Source: Nelumbo lutea
Taxonomy: Eukaryota; Streptophyta; Magnoliopsida; Proteales; Nelumbonaceae
Assembly (NCBI GenBank): GCA_022828595.1
Contig: JAKGHH010000005.1
Location: 64,537,655 to 64,601,654, forward strand
DNA: 64,000 nt
Reading direction: 5' to 3'
Shown here: positions 58,901-63,545 of the stretch, in pieces
Layout: each line of letters begins with the position of its first letter
How positions within the stretch are numbered: the stretch's first letter is position 1
Made by a program: the position numbers and the translations under genes
Notes under the pieces: model-generated
Database searches by the model: none
What the model saw: the letters and a program-made list of their open reading frames with translations, nothing else
What the model was told of the DNA's origin: nothing

Positions 58901-59667
58901 CCTTGCAAGTAATCATCAATTGCTTTATGCATTCATCAATAAAGTGAAACAAGTGGACTCGCTATCATGCTATTACCATGCTCAAAGTAGAGATATTTCT
59001 TCGGTTGTATTTTAGAATATCTAACACCCGCCGTCTGGAAGCCTTTTATCACTTACCTCCTGCAAGTAAGTTTCTTCTGTGTCCAAAATTTCGAGTTCAT
59101 GCTTCCAGGCAAAATAAAAATTAATAAAAAAAAATGGCAACAACCAGATATTAACAGTGAAAGTGCTTAACTAGCTTAATCATTATTCTTTGAGTTGAAC
59201 TCAAACATTGAAATAAAATGTTTGAGACCATGAAATCCATAAGTGGAATTCTGTGGGTCACGTTCAAGCAAAAACCATTTCCAGGGAAAAGATTGAACTT
59301 TGGCAATTATTCACGTAATTAAATCCATGCTTAATCACACATGATCTTTGATAACGTGACATTTGAGCATTACTTTAACAGAATTCAATCAGAAATGCAT
59401 GCAAACAGAGTAAATATTCGCTGCCAGATCGTCAAAACAATCAATTGGGGAAACAGCTTATGAAGAAATCAGTAAGAATAGCGTACTGGATAGCGCAAGA
59501 ACCCTAGGTTTTGCCATGTTACGAGCTAATCGTCCTGATCTACCCCAGATCCCACGATTTTTTGAGAGGCGGATCGACATCACGATTTTCTCCTTAGTGC
59601 CACTACTCTCGAGAGCTGCTTCACAGGCTCGCCTGAGCTCCTCGTCGTCCGCACTCGATTTCGCCAT
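10829..59667 (-). CDS. SEC3: Exocyst complex component SEC3, N-terminal part, seven exons, leaves window on the left
   Basis: SEC3 is an exocyst landmark subunit. It binds PIP2 and small GTPases at the plasma membrane and helps tether secretory vesicles. I recognise the family from conserved blocks spread over seven exons: [19 protein letters not shown] at the start, then [79 protein letters not shown] and [13 protein letters not shown]. The exons total 774 nt and give 258 codons with no stop. All introns seen are GT-AG and the phases fit. Residues of roughly 35-150 are the Sec3 PIP2-binding PH-like region; residues from about 190 begin the coiled-coil region. Plant SEC3 proteins are near 880-890 residues, so about 70% lies beyond the left edge. 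The open frame and intact splice sites suggest a working gene. The introns carry nearly all the transposons in the window. SEC3A and SEC3B paralogues cannot be told apart here. Confidence 0.94.
11033..11178 (-). CDS. SEC3: SEC3 exon 6 (residues 171-218 plus split codon)
   Basis: This 146-nt exon has acceptor gtatag|GAAAAT and donor GGCAC|gtaagt. It starts with the variable linker [15 protein letters not shown] and then has the conserved block [19 protein letters not shown] and ALLG. It lies 32 kb from exon 5 and is separated from exon 7 by only 86 bp, so exons 6 and 7 form a small coding island between two repeat-filled introns. Confidence 0.94.
11179..11695. other. Intron 5 sequence without recognised features
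   Basis: This is AT-rich intron sequence just upstream of the exon 6 acceptor on the gene strand. I see no coding motif, long terminal repeat or inverted repeat. It is probably original intron sequence. Confidence 0.5.
11974..12229 (-). pseudogene. LINE G RNase H C-terminal half
   Basis: The open piece 12204-11974 contains [38 protein letters not shown] and QGV. These are the acidic VEGD and the RxxNxxAD motifs of plant LINE RNase H. The first half of the domain lies 10.9 kb away at 23126-23345. Confidence 0.8.
12230..12556 (-). repeat. 3' LTR of copia E
   Basis: This aligns with 22795-23125. On the minus strand it follows the purine tract of the element (complement of CTCCCCCTCAAGCT). Its outer end reads CATCT next to the CATCC duplication. 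Confidence 0.88.
12527..13735 (-). pseudogene. Copia E reverse transcriptase (C-terminal part) and RNase H
   Basis: Minus-strand frames 13693-13352, 13345-13010 and 12952-12527 contain [32 protein letters not shown], the catalytic [11 protein letters not shown] (about 13430-13460), [20 protein letters not shown] and then RNase [45 protein letters not shown] stop near 13348 and another near 13008 break the frame. The N-terminal part of the domain continues to 13970 and resumes beyond F at 19431. Confidence 0.86.
13978..14266 (+). repeat. 5' LTR of copia F
   Basis: This 289-bp LTR pairs with 19140-19425. A TATAAATAAA string near 14165 in this copy is a plausible promoter TATA box. The canonical first TG is replaced by AA. 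Confidence 0.92.
14851..15640 (+). pseudogene. Copia F gag, frameshifted
   Basis: The ATG at 14851 starts [20 protein letters not shown]. The [13 protein letters not shown] block is the copia gag region. A deletion and frameshift near 15080 removes the segment between NPEYS and [15 protein letters not shown]. The frame then continues through [16 protein letters not shown] and [19 protein letters not shown] second frameshift lies inside the zinc knuckle, between CTHCGG (near 15590) and GHTKDKC (near 15615). Confidence 0.87.
15628..19127 (+). pseudogene. Copia F protease-integrase-reverse transcriptase-RNase H, near intact but broken
   Basis: The protease site is [11 protein letters not shown] at about 15890. 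GAG-pre-integrase has [11 protein letters not shown], and the integrase has [11 protein letters not shown] and [22 protein letters not shown] at 16822-16824 interrupts it. The reverse transcriptase (17640-18320) has AFLNGDL-like [19 protein letters not shown] and the catalytic YVDDMVIT at about 18178. A frameshift lies near 17440-17530 and a TAA at 18315. RNase H (18345-19127) has [30 protein letters not shown] and [12 protein letters not shown]. Only a few lesions separate it from an open polyprotein. Confidence 0.9.
19140..19425 (+). repeat. 3' LTR of copia F
   Basis: This 286-bp LTR begins TGTTAGAATG after GGGGAG and ends CAGATTACA, followed by the CAGCC duplication. Confidence 0.93.
19431..22320 (-). 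pseudogene. Copia E gag, protease, integrase and start of reverse transcriptase
   Basis: On the minus strand, gag runs from about 22320. The zinc knuckle [14 protein letters not shown] lies near 21560, the protease [11 protein letters not shown] near 21200, GAG-pre-integrase [16 protein letters not shown] near 20900 and the integrase core [20 protein letters not shown] with [16 protein letters not shown] near 20310. The variable linker and [11 protein letters not shown], the start of the reverse transcriptase region, end at 19431. Stops at several places (for example about 20020, 20990 and 21660) inactivate it. Confidence 0.85.
22795..23125 (-). repeat. 5' LTR of copia E
   Basis: On the minus strand it begins TGTAAAGAGTC and ends ACATCT, immediately followed by the primer site. 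A CT-rich tract encodes a pyrimidine-rich transcript leader. Confidence 0.88.
23346..24930 (-). mobile_element. LINE H, 5'-truncated
   Basis: The T run at 23363-23382 is the poly-A tail on the minus strand. Moving 5' on that strand are an RNase H remnant (23692-23480, [17 protein letters not shown]), the zf-RVT region (24322-23850: [23 protein letters not shown]...[11 protein letters not shown]) and the end of the reverse transcriptase (24894-24352: [29 protein letters not shown]-like [21 protein letters not shown]). Coding similarity stops near 24925. A deletion removes the start of the RNase H domain. A 20-bp sequence is tandemly duplicated at 24331-24370. It is in sense orientation with SEC3. 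Confidence 0.85.
24931..25060 (-). pseudogene. RNase H scrap of another LINE
   Basis: The minus strand reads [19 protein letters not shown] followed by [12 protein letters not shown], the middle of a LINE RNase H domain. It sits directly 5' of the reverse transcriptase of H, an order that cannot come from one element. It is therefore a separate fragment. Confidence 0.6.
25137..25555. mobile_element. hAT-like MITE with GC-rich subterminal ends
   Basis: The left end TAGGAATGGCAATGGGG and the right end, read from the other strand, TAGGGATGACAATTTTCCCC, form imperfect terminal inverted repeats. Both are followed by runs of GGGG and CGGGG, while the middle is almost pure A and T. There is no coding capacity. 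An 8-bp target duplication is not clear (AATTCCAG against ATTTCATC), so the hAT assignment rests on end similarity only. Confidence 0.6.
25556..26139. other. Intron 5 sequence without recognised features
   Basis: This is AT-rich sequence between a MITE and the tail of LINE O. I see no conserved reading frame, LTR or inverted repeat. Confidence 0.45.
26242..30153 (-). pseudogene. LINE O ORF2: endonuclease, reverse transcriptase, zf-RVT, RNase H
   Basis: The start is [14 protein letters not shown] at about 30153, the usual opening of plant L1 ORF2, with a frameshift soon after. The endonuclease (30053-29523) has [21 protein letters not shown] and GGDFNVIRF. The reverse transcriptase (28946-27879) has [34 protein letters not shown] and the catalytic FADD at about 28250. 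The zf-RVT region (27266-26985) has [20 protein letters not shown]. The RNase H (26929-26242) has [19 protein letters not shown] and [16 protein letters not shown]. In RNase H an 18-bp unit is exactly duplicated (26374-26409), adding a second SLRQVV. Confidence 0.87.
30160..31453 (-). pseudogene. LINE O ORF1 C-terminal region
   Basis: This lies between copia P and the start of ORF2. The minus-strand frames (31380-31186, 31027-30596 and 30395-30189) give charged, Ser/Pro-rich and Lys/Glu-rich low-complexity protein, as is usual for the poorly conserved end of plant LINE ORF1. No catalytic motif is present. Assignment rests mainly on position between ORF1 and ORF2. Confidence 0.55.
31459..31772 (-). 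repeat. 3' LTR of copia P
   Basis: On the minus strand it begins TGTTGAGTTGG after the purine tract (complement of CTCCCCCTCAAG) and ends TATTTCTACT beside the GTTTT duplication. Confidence 0.92.
31767..33475 (-). pseudogene. Copia P reverse transcriptase and RNase H
   Basis: Frames 33475-33137, 33050-32766, 32753-32265 and 32195-31767 contain [59 protein letters not shown], catalytic [11 protein letters not shown] (about 32715-32745), [20 protein letters not shown] and RNase [47 protein letters not shown]. Breaks occur near 33140, 32760 and 32260. The RNase H frame itself is open for 142 codons. Confidence 0.87.
33658..36110 (-). pseudogene. Copia P gag, protease and integrase
   Basis: Gag begins [18 protein letters not shown] (36110) with [20 protein letters not shown]. 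The knuckle [14 protein letters not shown] (about 35300) has Tyr in place of the second Cys, so metal binding should be impaired. The protease has [11 protein letters not shown] at about 34950. Integrase has [32 protein letters not shown] and [12 protein letters not shown]. Stops or frameshifts near 35710, 34680, 34090 and 33720 break it. Confidence 0.84.
36771..37060 (+). repeat. 5' LTR of copia Q with CTT microsatellite
   Basis: The 290-bp LTR ends CAGTCAAAACA. A run of CTT triplets at about 36965-37027 is longer than in the 3' LTR. Confidence 0.93.
37902..38745 (+). pseudogene. Copia Q gag
   Basis: The frame starts at 37902 ([20 protein letters not shown]) and has [40 protein letters not shown] and [24 protein letters not shown] at 38391-38393 interrupts it. 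After that come [20 protein letters not shown] and a Gly/Arg-rich tail ([17 protein letters not shown]) in place of a zinc knuckle. Near 38710 the sequence jumps to integrase. Confidence 0.86.
38740..41120 (+). pseudogene. Copia Q integrase C-terminal part, reverse transcriptase, RNase H
   Basis: The start is [20 protein letters not shown], the second half of the integrase core, then [20 protein letters not shown]. Reverse transcriptase has [36 protein letters not shown], catalytic [11 protein letters not shown] (about 40170-40200) and [20 protein letters not shown]. RNase H has [34 protein letters not shown] and [12 protein letters not shown]. Four stops separate otherwise long frames: TGA near 39367, TAG near 39806, TAG near 40543 and TAG near 41032. 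All could be single transitions. Confidence 0.9.
41135..41406 (+). repeat. 3' LTR of copia Q
   Basis: The 272-bp LTR begins TGTTAAGATG after CGAGGGGGAG. Its CTT run (about 41330-41373) is shorter than in the 5' LTR. Confidence 0.93.
41541..42349 (-). pseudogene. LINE O ORF1, DUF4283-type N-terminal part
   Basis: The frame 42339-42022 contains [38 protein letters not shown] and [17 protein letters not shown], the domain order of plant L1 ORF1 proteins. The frame shifts and continues toward 41541, where copia P interrupts it. It resumes left of P at 31458. The zinc knuckle expected after this domain was not located with confidence. Confidence 0.78.
42921..43214. other. Start of SEC3 intron 5, no other feature seen
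   Basis: About 290 bp lie between the exon 5 donor and the 5' end of LINE O. No repeats or motifs were recognised. Confidence 0.5.
43215..43317 (-). CDS. SEC3: SEC3 exon 5 (residues 136-170)
   Basis: This 103-nt exon has acceptor cttgtag|GAATCG and donor AAG|gtggga. It encodes [20 protein letters not shown] and [14 protein letters not shown], the hallmark end of the plant SEC3 PH-like region. The donor opens the 32.0-kb intron 5. Confidence 0.95.
43501..43568 (-). CDS. SEC3: SEC3 exon 4 (residues 114-135 plus split codon)
   Basis: This 68-nt exon has acceptor aaacag|GGATTT and donor ACAG|gtgcgt. It encodes [19 protein letters not shown] and ISD. The last two bases join the first base of exon 5 to make Arg. 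Confidence 0.95.
43766..43846 (-). CDS. SEC3: SEC3 exon 3 (residues 87-113)
   Basis: This is an 81-nt phase-0 exon with acceptor ctgtag|CCTGCA and donor CTG|gtaatg. It encodes [20 protein letters not shown] followed by SGCTFTL, a strongly conserved strand-rich block of the plant SEC3 PH-like domain. Confidence 0.95.
43847..45090. other. SEC3 intron 2, mostly plain intron
   Basis: This is AT-rich sequence. Near 44390-44470 the string TAGTTGTCAAGGCAACATC resembles the ends of small non-autonomous elements, but I could not pair it with a second end. No coding motif is present. Confidence 0.4.
45091..45396 (+). repeat. Solo LTR of a copia element
   Basis: This 306-bp LTR starts TGTTGAGATT and ends TTTCTACT, flanked by an exact AAAGG duplication (45086-45090 and 45397-45401). 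No internal region or second LTR is present, so recombination between two LTRs has removed an element from intron 2. Ends resemble those of J and P. Confidence 0.88.
45688..45764 (-). CDS. SEC3: SEC3 exon 2 (residues 61-86)
   Basis: The acceptor is tacag|CAAAAT and the donor is GAG|gtaatt. The 77-nt exon completes the split Thr codon and encodes [18 protein letters not shown] and SSGGVLE, part of the PH-like lipid-binding domain. Retroelement T ends only about 95 bp upstream of this acceptor (its nearer target duplication starts at 45858). Confidence 0.94.
45863..46359 (+). repeat. 5' LTR of T
   Basis: It begins TGATGTGAGCG and ends CCATAACA. It is built largely of TATCTTATC and GTTCAGTAGGATAG type subrepeats, like the LTRs of C. 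Confidence 0.92.
46492..47337 (+). pseudogene. Captured tetratricopeptide-repeat gene fragment fused in frame to gag tail
   Basis: One frame, closed by two internal TAG codons (46915-46917 and 47167-47169), encodes [98 protein letters not shown] and [20 protein letters not shown]. The W-LG/N-LA-Y and P-spaced helix pairs are tetratricopeptide repeats. I recognise a conserved plant TPR protein, similar to Arabidopsis products annotated as TPR or prenyltransferase-like, possibly At5g37130; that name is from memory. It has no introns and ends GISLQLSE directly before the gag tail [12 protein letters not shown] in the same frame. The TAG codons probably replaced TGG and CAG. It is not a functional host gene at this site. 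Confidence 0.85.
47405..47969 (+). repeat. 3' LTR of T
   Basis: It begins TGATGTCGGCG and ends CCATAACA. At 565 bp it is about 70 bp longer than the 5' LTR. The extra bases are additional copies of CAGCAGCAA and CTTATC subrepeats. Confidence 0.92.
48000..48490 (+). mobile_element. RTE-type non-LTR retrotransposon, 3' end fragment
   Basis: The plus strand encodes, with frameshifts, [44 protein letters not shown] and a basic LVEVE-ARRG-like tail. This is the C-terminal block of plant RTE-clade reverse transcriptases (RLRWFGH family motif). It ends in GTTGGGACAAAG and then ATGATGCTGATGATG, similar to the short-repeat tails of RTE elements rather than poly-A. Confidence 0.75.
48491..49020. other. 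Intron 1 sequence without recognised features
   Basis: This is AT-rich, with no coding motif or paired repeats seen. Confidence 0.45.
49226..49514 (+). repeat. 5' LTR of copia J
   Basis: It starts TGGTGAGGATTTTG and ends TTTCTACT before the primer site. Confidence 0.85.
50956..51447. mobile_element. hAT-type MITE with perfect 8-bp duplication
   Basis: The left end TAGACCTGTTCATGGGCCGG and the right end (other strand) TAGACCTGTTCATGGGCCGG are inverted repeats. The duplication AACAGGAC is at 50948-50955 and 51448-51455. The 492-bp element has GC-rich ends full of GGCCC and CGGGC strings and an AT-rich middle. It has no coding capacity. It sits in the RNase H frame of J. Confidence 0.93.
51622..51946. 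mobile_element. Tourist-type (PIF/Harbinger) MITE
   Basis: The left end is GGGCCTGTTCG and the right end on the other strand is GGGCTTGTCCAA. TTA is present on both sides (51619-51621 and 51947-51949), the target of this superfamily. The 325-bp element splits the last codons of copia J. Confidence 0.85.
51969..52297 (+). repeat. 3' LTR of copia J
   Basis: It starts TGTTGAGGATATTG after TTGAGGGGTAG and ends TTTCTACT followed by CAAAA. Confidence 0.87.
52609..53545 (-). mobile_element. LINE M, 3' part
   Basis: A T run at 52609-52617 is the poly-A tail on the minus strand. Minus-strand frames include an [21 protein letters not shown] segment at 52880-52910 and the frame 53459-53220 ([20 protein letters not shown]), a LINE segment before zf-RVT. 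It ends where the 3' LTR of copia K begins. It has many stops and is in sense orientation with SEC3. Confidence 0.72.
53546..53818 (-). repeat. 3' LTR of copia K
   Basis: On the minus strand it begins TGTTAGAGTTAGCC after the purine tract (complement of CTCCCCCTCAAG) and ends with the GTAGCAACA string also found at the LTR ends of Q. Confidence 0.8.
53826..55340 (-). pseudogene. Copia K reverse transcriptase and RNase H
   Basis: Minus-strand frames hold [44 protein letters not shown] and [20 protein letters not shown]. The catalytic box reads YVVDI where copia enzymes have YVDDI or YADDI, so the first catalytic Asp of the pair is replaced by Val. RNase H (54269-53826) is open: [65 protein letters not shown]. 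Confidence 0.88.
55481..56180 (-). mobile_element. LINE L fragment
   Basis: The T run at 55482-55492 may be the tail. The minus-strand frame 56006-55782 reads [20 protein letters not shown] followed by an amphipathic segment, the W-x-ERN region between zf-RVT and RNase H of plant LINEs. Upstream (56140-56080) an [15 protein letters not shown] segment precedes it. It is short and degenerate, in sense with SEC3. Confidence 0.7.
56190..56242. repeat. 26-bp perfect tandem duplication
   Basis: A unit beginning TTCAGCAGCATTTCTTTAG is present twice in direct contact, with a third partial copy after it. Confidence 0.85.
56243..57255. other. Intron 1 sequence, possibly one end of a small DNA element
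   Basis: No coding motif is seen. At 56959 the string CAGTGTTTTAAAAGGCATC resembles a MITE end, and a similar but diverged string on the other strand lies near 58630. This is too weak to call an element. Confidence 0.35.
57256..58384. mobile_element. PIF/Harbinger-like non-autonomous DNA element
   Basis: The left end GGGTCCATTTGGTTCCCAAG and the right end (other strand) GGGTCTGGTTGGTTCCCAAA are imperfect terminal inverted repeats of the GGG-C-TTTGGTT type. Flanking bases are CAA and TAA, so the 3-bp duplication may have decayed. The 1.13-kb interior has no transposase motif. Confidence 0.55.
57882..57969. repeat. Interspersed 25-bp direct repeat
   Basis: A unit starting GAGCTAAACACGTTTTCTCC occurs at 57882-57906 and again at about 57945-57969. 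Confidence 0.8.
58655..58805. repeat. Tandem duplication of about 77 bp
   Basis: Two copies of a unit running from ACACGCACAAGCTTTA to TTTTTATCACTC sit in direct contact. They differ by one or two bases and by the length of a CA run at their start. Confidence 0.88.
58806..59486. other. 5' portion of SEC3 intron 1
   Basis: This is AT-rich intron following the exon 1 donor. I see no alternative exon, repeat pair or RNA gene. First introns of plant genes often carry expression-enhancing elements, but none can be named here. Confidence 0.45.
59487..59667 (-). CDS. SEC3: SEC3 exon 1 (residues 1-60)
   Basis: The ATG at 59667 lies in a good plant start context (AACAATGGC). The exon encodes [19 protein letters not shown] and, near its end, [10 protein letters not shown]. 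It ends TCCA|gtacgc, a phase-1 donor. The next base of the split Thr codon comes from exon 2, 13.7 kb away. The frame stays open past the donor, so the boundary rests on the family alignment and on the phase match to exon 2. Confidence 0.93.
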
Positions 59668-60040
59668 TGTTGTTCTGCAATTCTAGTCCGGAAACGAAAA
59701 CAGAACAGTTTTCGGTTTTCTGGTAGTTGAAAGATCGAGTAGGCGTGCCTCAGCGTGAAGCAAACCCCGCCGAACCAGGCTGGTTAGGAGTTATTACAGC
59801 ACAGACGGAGATGTCTGGGAAGGTGGGAATAACCGAATGAGGGACTTTGACGAGGACCGAAACGGCGAAACCATTTGACATGTAGTTCACTGCGACTAAG
59901 GTTGCAGCAATTTCTTACGACCACCCAACGAAATGCGAACACGTTGGCGACCAAAACAAATAATTCGACCCAAAAAAAGTATGTTATAGAAAACACTAAA
60001 ACAGATGTCTATTTATCTTTTATATTTTTAAGGATTTATA
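59668..60040 (-). promoter_or_regulatory. SEC3 5' UTR and proximal promoter (inferred)
   Basis: This is unique-looking sequence directly upstream of the SEC3 ATG. It is richer in G and C near the ATG than its surroundings. A CTATAA-like string occurs on the minus strand near 59983-59990, but the transcription start cannot be placed from sequence alone. A long-inverted-repeat DNA element begins at about 60048, so the uninterrupted proximal promoter is at most roughly 380 bp. Confidence 0.4.
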
Positions 60041-60047
60041 TTAAAAA

Positions 60048-60709
60048 GGGAAAATTACATACAGTACCCTGTCCTTTGAGGTGGTAATACTTTAAAACCT
60101 CAACTTTTTAAATGCGAAAATCAAGGACCCCGAAGTTTCAAAAATCAACATTCAAGTCCAGCACCATTAATTAGCGCAACATTAATGGTGAATTTACTGA
60201 ATTAATCATTTTAAATTCCTTTTATCCAAGCTGCTCCTCACATTCCTCATACCAACCAGCGCAACATTATAGATAGCATCTACAGTATTTGTGTATTGTT
60301 ATTTATAGGGAGATGTTTCCAATACATTGTGGTGAGATATATTTATGAGGTCGGTGTGAGGTGTATTTTCTGAAGAATAAATCTCAATTCCTTTTGTGCA
60401 GTCTTAATAATAAATTTGTTAAATTAGTTTGAGAAAATGATCAGATTTTGATGCAAAGGCAGTATGATATAACTGAAAGAGCCCCTTATGAAACAGTCTC
60501 ATAAAATGTATAAAGGGTAATTTTAGAATATTGAAATGTTTCGAAAGGCACACATGACATTACATGCTACATATAACTCTAACAGAATCCTAACGGTTGG
60601 ACTTGAGTGTTCATTTTTGAAAGTTGAGAATATTTGATTGTCATAATAGAAGTTTAGACTCTTAAATGGTATTATCCCCAAGGTACAAGGTCTTATACGT
60701 AATTATCTC
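60048..60709. mobile_element. MULE-like non-autonomous element with long inverted repeats
   Basis: The left arm (from GGGAAAATTACATACAGTAC, about 60048-60165) and the right arm read from the other strand (from AGAGATAATTACGTATAAGA, about 60709-60590) match over roughly 115 bp, ending in TCAAAAAT, AACA and CTCAAGTCCA type strings. The flanks share TTAAAAA (60041-60047 and 60710-60716). Long arms and a 7- to 9-bp duplication fit Mutator-like elements. It begins about 380 bp upstream of the SEC3 ATG. Confidence 0.7.
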
Positions 60710-61262
60710 TTAAAAAATTATAGAGATATTTTTTTTACAAAAGACATTAAATTTGATGTCTCACTTTTTCATCCGTTCATGTTCACTTGATGTTTAAGCC
60801 ACTGTGGTGTCTACTTACGGACAATGAACGAAAAAACACACACAGTAATACCCTTGAAATTTGTTTAGCAATTTTTTTCATTTCCTAAACTACTGAATCC
60901 TTGAGAACTAAGACATTGTTCTTACTCTTCTGACAAAGCAAAGTAAAATGAAAGGAGACTCTGTTCGTTGATAGTAAATGCAGCAATTTAAGCCTTAATT
61001 TTCTCTACAAAAGCAAATCTTAGCACCGCCGGACTCCATTCGTCAATTCGAAAGTTCTAAAATTGGGTATTGGGTGTAAGTATATAATTGATACTTTGAT
61101 TTTTTTTCTTTTTTAATTTTAGAATCATTAGATGGTTGGGTCCATAATTCTAAGTTTTATAATTTATAAAATGTCTTTTGTGTTGGTGTGTATATAGATG
61201 CATGGGTACATAAGATATGCCCAATATAAAATGTATCATATCAATATTTTAATTTTTGTTCT
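60710..61262. other. Intergenic sequence, nothing recognised
   Basis: No coding motif, terminal repeat or RNA gene is visible. Confidence 0.45.
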
Positions 61263-61789
61263 TAGGGATGGTCACGAACCAAGCTTTTCATGAGTTTTTT
61301 TAACTCAGTTTGGCTCCGTTTAAACTGAGGTTCGAGCTGAATTCAAGTCCGATATATAAACTCGATTAATAATCGAGCCGAGCTCAAGCCCAATGAAGCT
61401 CGGCTCGTAAGGCTCGTGAGCCTAGTATTAAATAAATAATTTTTAATATATACATACATGCATGCATATATATAAAATAAATAATTTAATTAAATATAAT
61501 AATATTTTTATTTTTTATGTATAATAGTAAATGATTTTTATCATTCTTATTTTCTTGTATGTAAAATAAAAATAATTTTTATAATTACTTTTTTGTATAT
61601 ATAATATTAAATAATTTTATAATTCTTAATTTTTTGTCTAAGAAATAAAAATAATAATTTTATACATATAATTTTTATTTTTTCAAAAAAAAACTTGGTT
61701 TATAGTCGAGCTACGAACCGAGCCAAGCTCAAGCTCAAGTCTAACTTGAATAAAGTTTGAGCTCGAGCTCAAGCCTGATACTATTCCTG
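61263..61789. mobile_element. hAT-like MITE with GAGCTC-rich ends
   Basis: The left end TAGGGATGGTCACGAACC and the right end (other strand) CAGGAATAGTATCAGGC are weak inverted repeats. Both are followed by complementary GAGCCGAGCTC and CTCGAGCTC strings and flank a centre of A and T. No target duplication was found, so borders may be off by some bases. Confidence 0.5.
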
Positions 61790-62243
61790 TGAGTTGAGCT
61801 TGAATAGCCAAATATTCCATGCATATCACGTATATATTTTTCAAAGAGTAACCATTATTGTGATGTTAGTTTATTGGTTATAAGTTTTTTTAGTATCATG
61901 TCCTTTTGATATCATAATCAAACCCTTCATTTTTATCAAGTTTTTAGGGAATACCTATGATTCCATAAGGGCATTGTAATGGAAGAGCTTTAACCAATCA
62001 AAGCCCCCCGTGAATTTTGATGAATACCACTTGATTGACCACCTCTTTTATGATACTAATTGATTGGTTGTACGTTTTTCTGGTGTCATAGATGAACCCT
62101 TTTCTTTAAAAAACTCTTTTATTAAGTACTTTTGTACCTTGACTTGTAACCTCTTAGTTTAGAAGAAGAACTGTAAGAGACTTGTGGAATGCATGAGCCG
62201 GTGTTAAAAAGATACCCATGTTAAGTGAGGGTGATTACATTTA

Positions 62244-62374
62244 GGTTGTGTTTGGATTGAAGGAAAAAGTAGGGAAAGGAAAGGAAAGGTAGGGAAACAT
62301 TTACATACCTTGCACGAGTTTCCCTACCTTTCCCTTCCTTTCCTTACCTTTTTTCTTTCAAACCAAACATAGCC
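62244..62374. mobile_element. 131-bp Tourist-like MITE forming a near-perfect hairpin
   Basis: The left arm GGTTGTGTTTGGATTGAAGG and the right arm (other strand) GGCTATGTTTGGTTTGAAAG continue inward to meet as AGGTAGGGAAAC and GTTTCCCTACCT around a loop of about 20 bases. TTA flanks both sides (62241-62243 and 62375-62377). Confidence 0.85.
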
Positions 62375-62377
62375 TTA

Positions 62378-63224
62378 GTTTTCATGACAAAAAGAGGAAA
62401 TTGAATCATTTGTAAGTAAATCCTACTTGAATTTTATTTTCTTTAAATAAAAACACCACAAAATTCTAAAGGGGTTGAGAAACAAAAGAGAGTAAGTTAA
62501 TGTGAACAACTGCATTTTAGAATATGGTATCTATACCATCTATACTATATATATAAAGCATGTTTGTCCATGTCACATGGCCTCTCCTTTCTCCAAACCC
62601 TTTTCTTTCATTCTCTTTAATTTTTTATCCCTTCTCCTTTCCCACCATTCTCAATCTTTAAAGTCATCGCCCTTGTTATCTCCCTCATCTCCACCCCTTT
62701 GAATATCCCAATGCCTCACGATTCTAAGGAAAGCTATCCAAAGTTACCCAAATAACCTGTTTTTATAATCATGTCTATCTAAATAAAGTTTCAACAAACA
62801 TTAACACCCATTAATAAGTTTTCAATTATTTTTGGATATCCAAGATGGAAGCTCAAACTTACAAGAAATTCAAGTATAAATTAAAGGGAAATTTTTCGAT
62901 TAGTATCCTGTACTTTAGGCCTGTCAAAAATCCAATGGACTTAAGTGGAATCAACTAAAAGAATCCCTAAACTCCCAAATTTATCTAGAAAGAAATTTAG
63001 ATAAAAAGATAAGGCTAAGTAAATCTTGTTCAAGATGGTTATTTTAGCCTTAACACTACAAATAAGCAAATAAGGAGAAAACCTTATCACATGGGCCCTA
63101 CAGGTTGAAAGTGATTGGTTAAAGTCCCAACGGATAAGCTTCCACCAAGAAGGTTGAGACTAACTAAGACTCTCTCAACCCACTTTTATAAAAAAGATTA
63201 TCATTCATAGAGAAATGACATTTT
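62378..63224. other. Intergenic sequence, nothing firm
   Basis: The small open frame at 62502-62702 is low-complexity Ser/Phe/Leu sequence without family features. A string near 62890 (AGTATCCTGTACTTTAGGCC) resembles the MULE arm at 60048 but has no partner here. Confidence 0.4.
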
Positions 63225-63545
63225 TTTCAACACACAAGAAGATCTTTGGGATAACAAAAAGAAAGCTCCAAAGACCCCAATCTACATAAGATTTTCAGAG
63301 TTCTTCATTGGTAGAAGCCTTAGAGTTCTTCACCTTTTTTCCAACACACAAAAGATTTTTGGAAGAACGAAGAAGAAAAAGCTCCATATACATTCAACTA
63401 CAGAAAACCTAGAAGTCTCAGAGTTCTTCACATTTTTTTTTTTGCAATTAACAGGAGATCTTTGGAAGAACAAGAAGAAAAGTCCAAAGACCTCCAGAGT
63501 CCTTCATCAAAAGAAGCCTTAGGGTTCTTCACCAACCCAAGAAAC
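63225..63545. repeat. Three degenerate direct repeats of about 110 bp
   Basis: Units running from roughly AAGATCTTTGG to GAAGCCTTAGAGTTCTTCAC appear near 63238, 63352 and 63458, with variable spacing. Shared strings are GGAAGAAC, AAGAAAAAGCTCCA and AGAGTTCTTCAC. The repeats may belong to a larger element that leaves the window on the right; no coding frame supports this. Confidence 0.6.

Noticed and set aside
58800..59140. Extra SEC3 exon between exons 1 and 2
   Set aside because: Exon 1 ends with a split Thr codon that exon 2 completes exactly, and the family sequence runs on with no missing residues.
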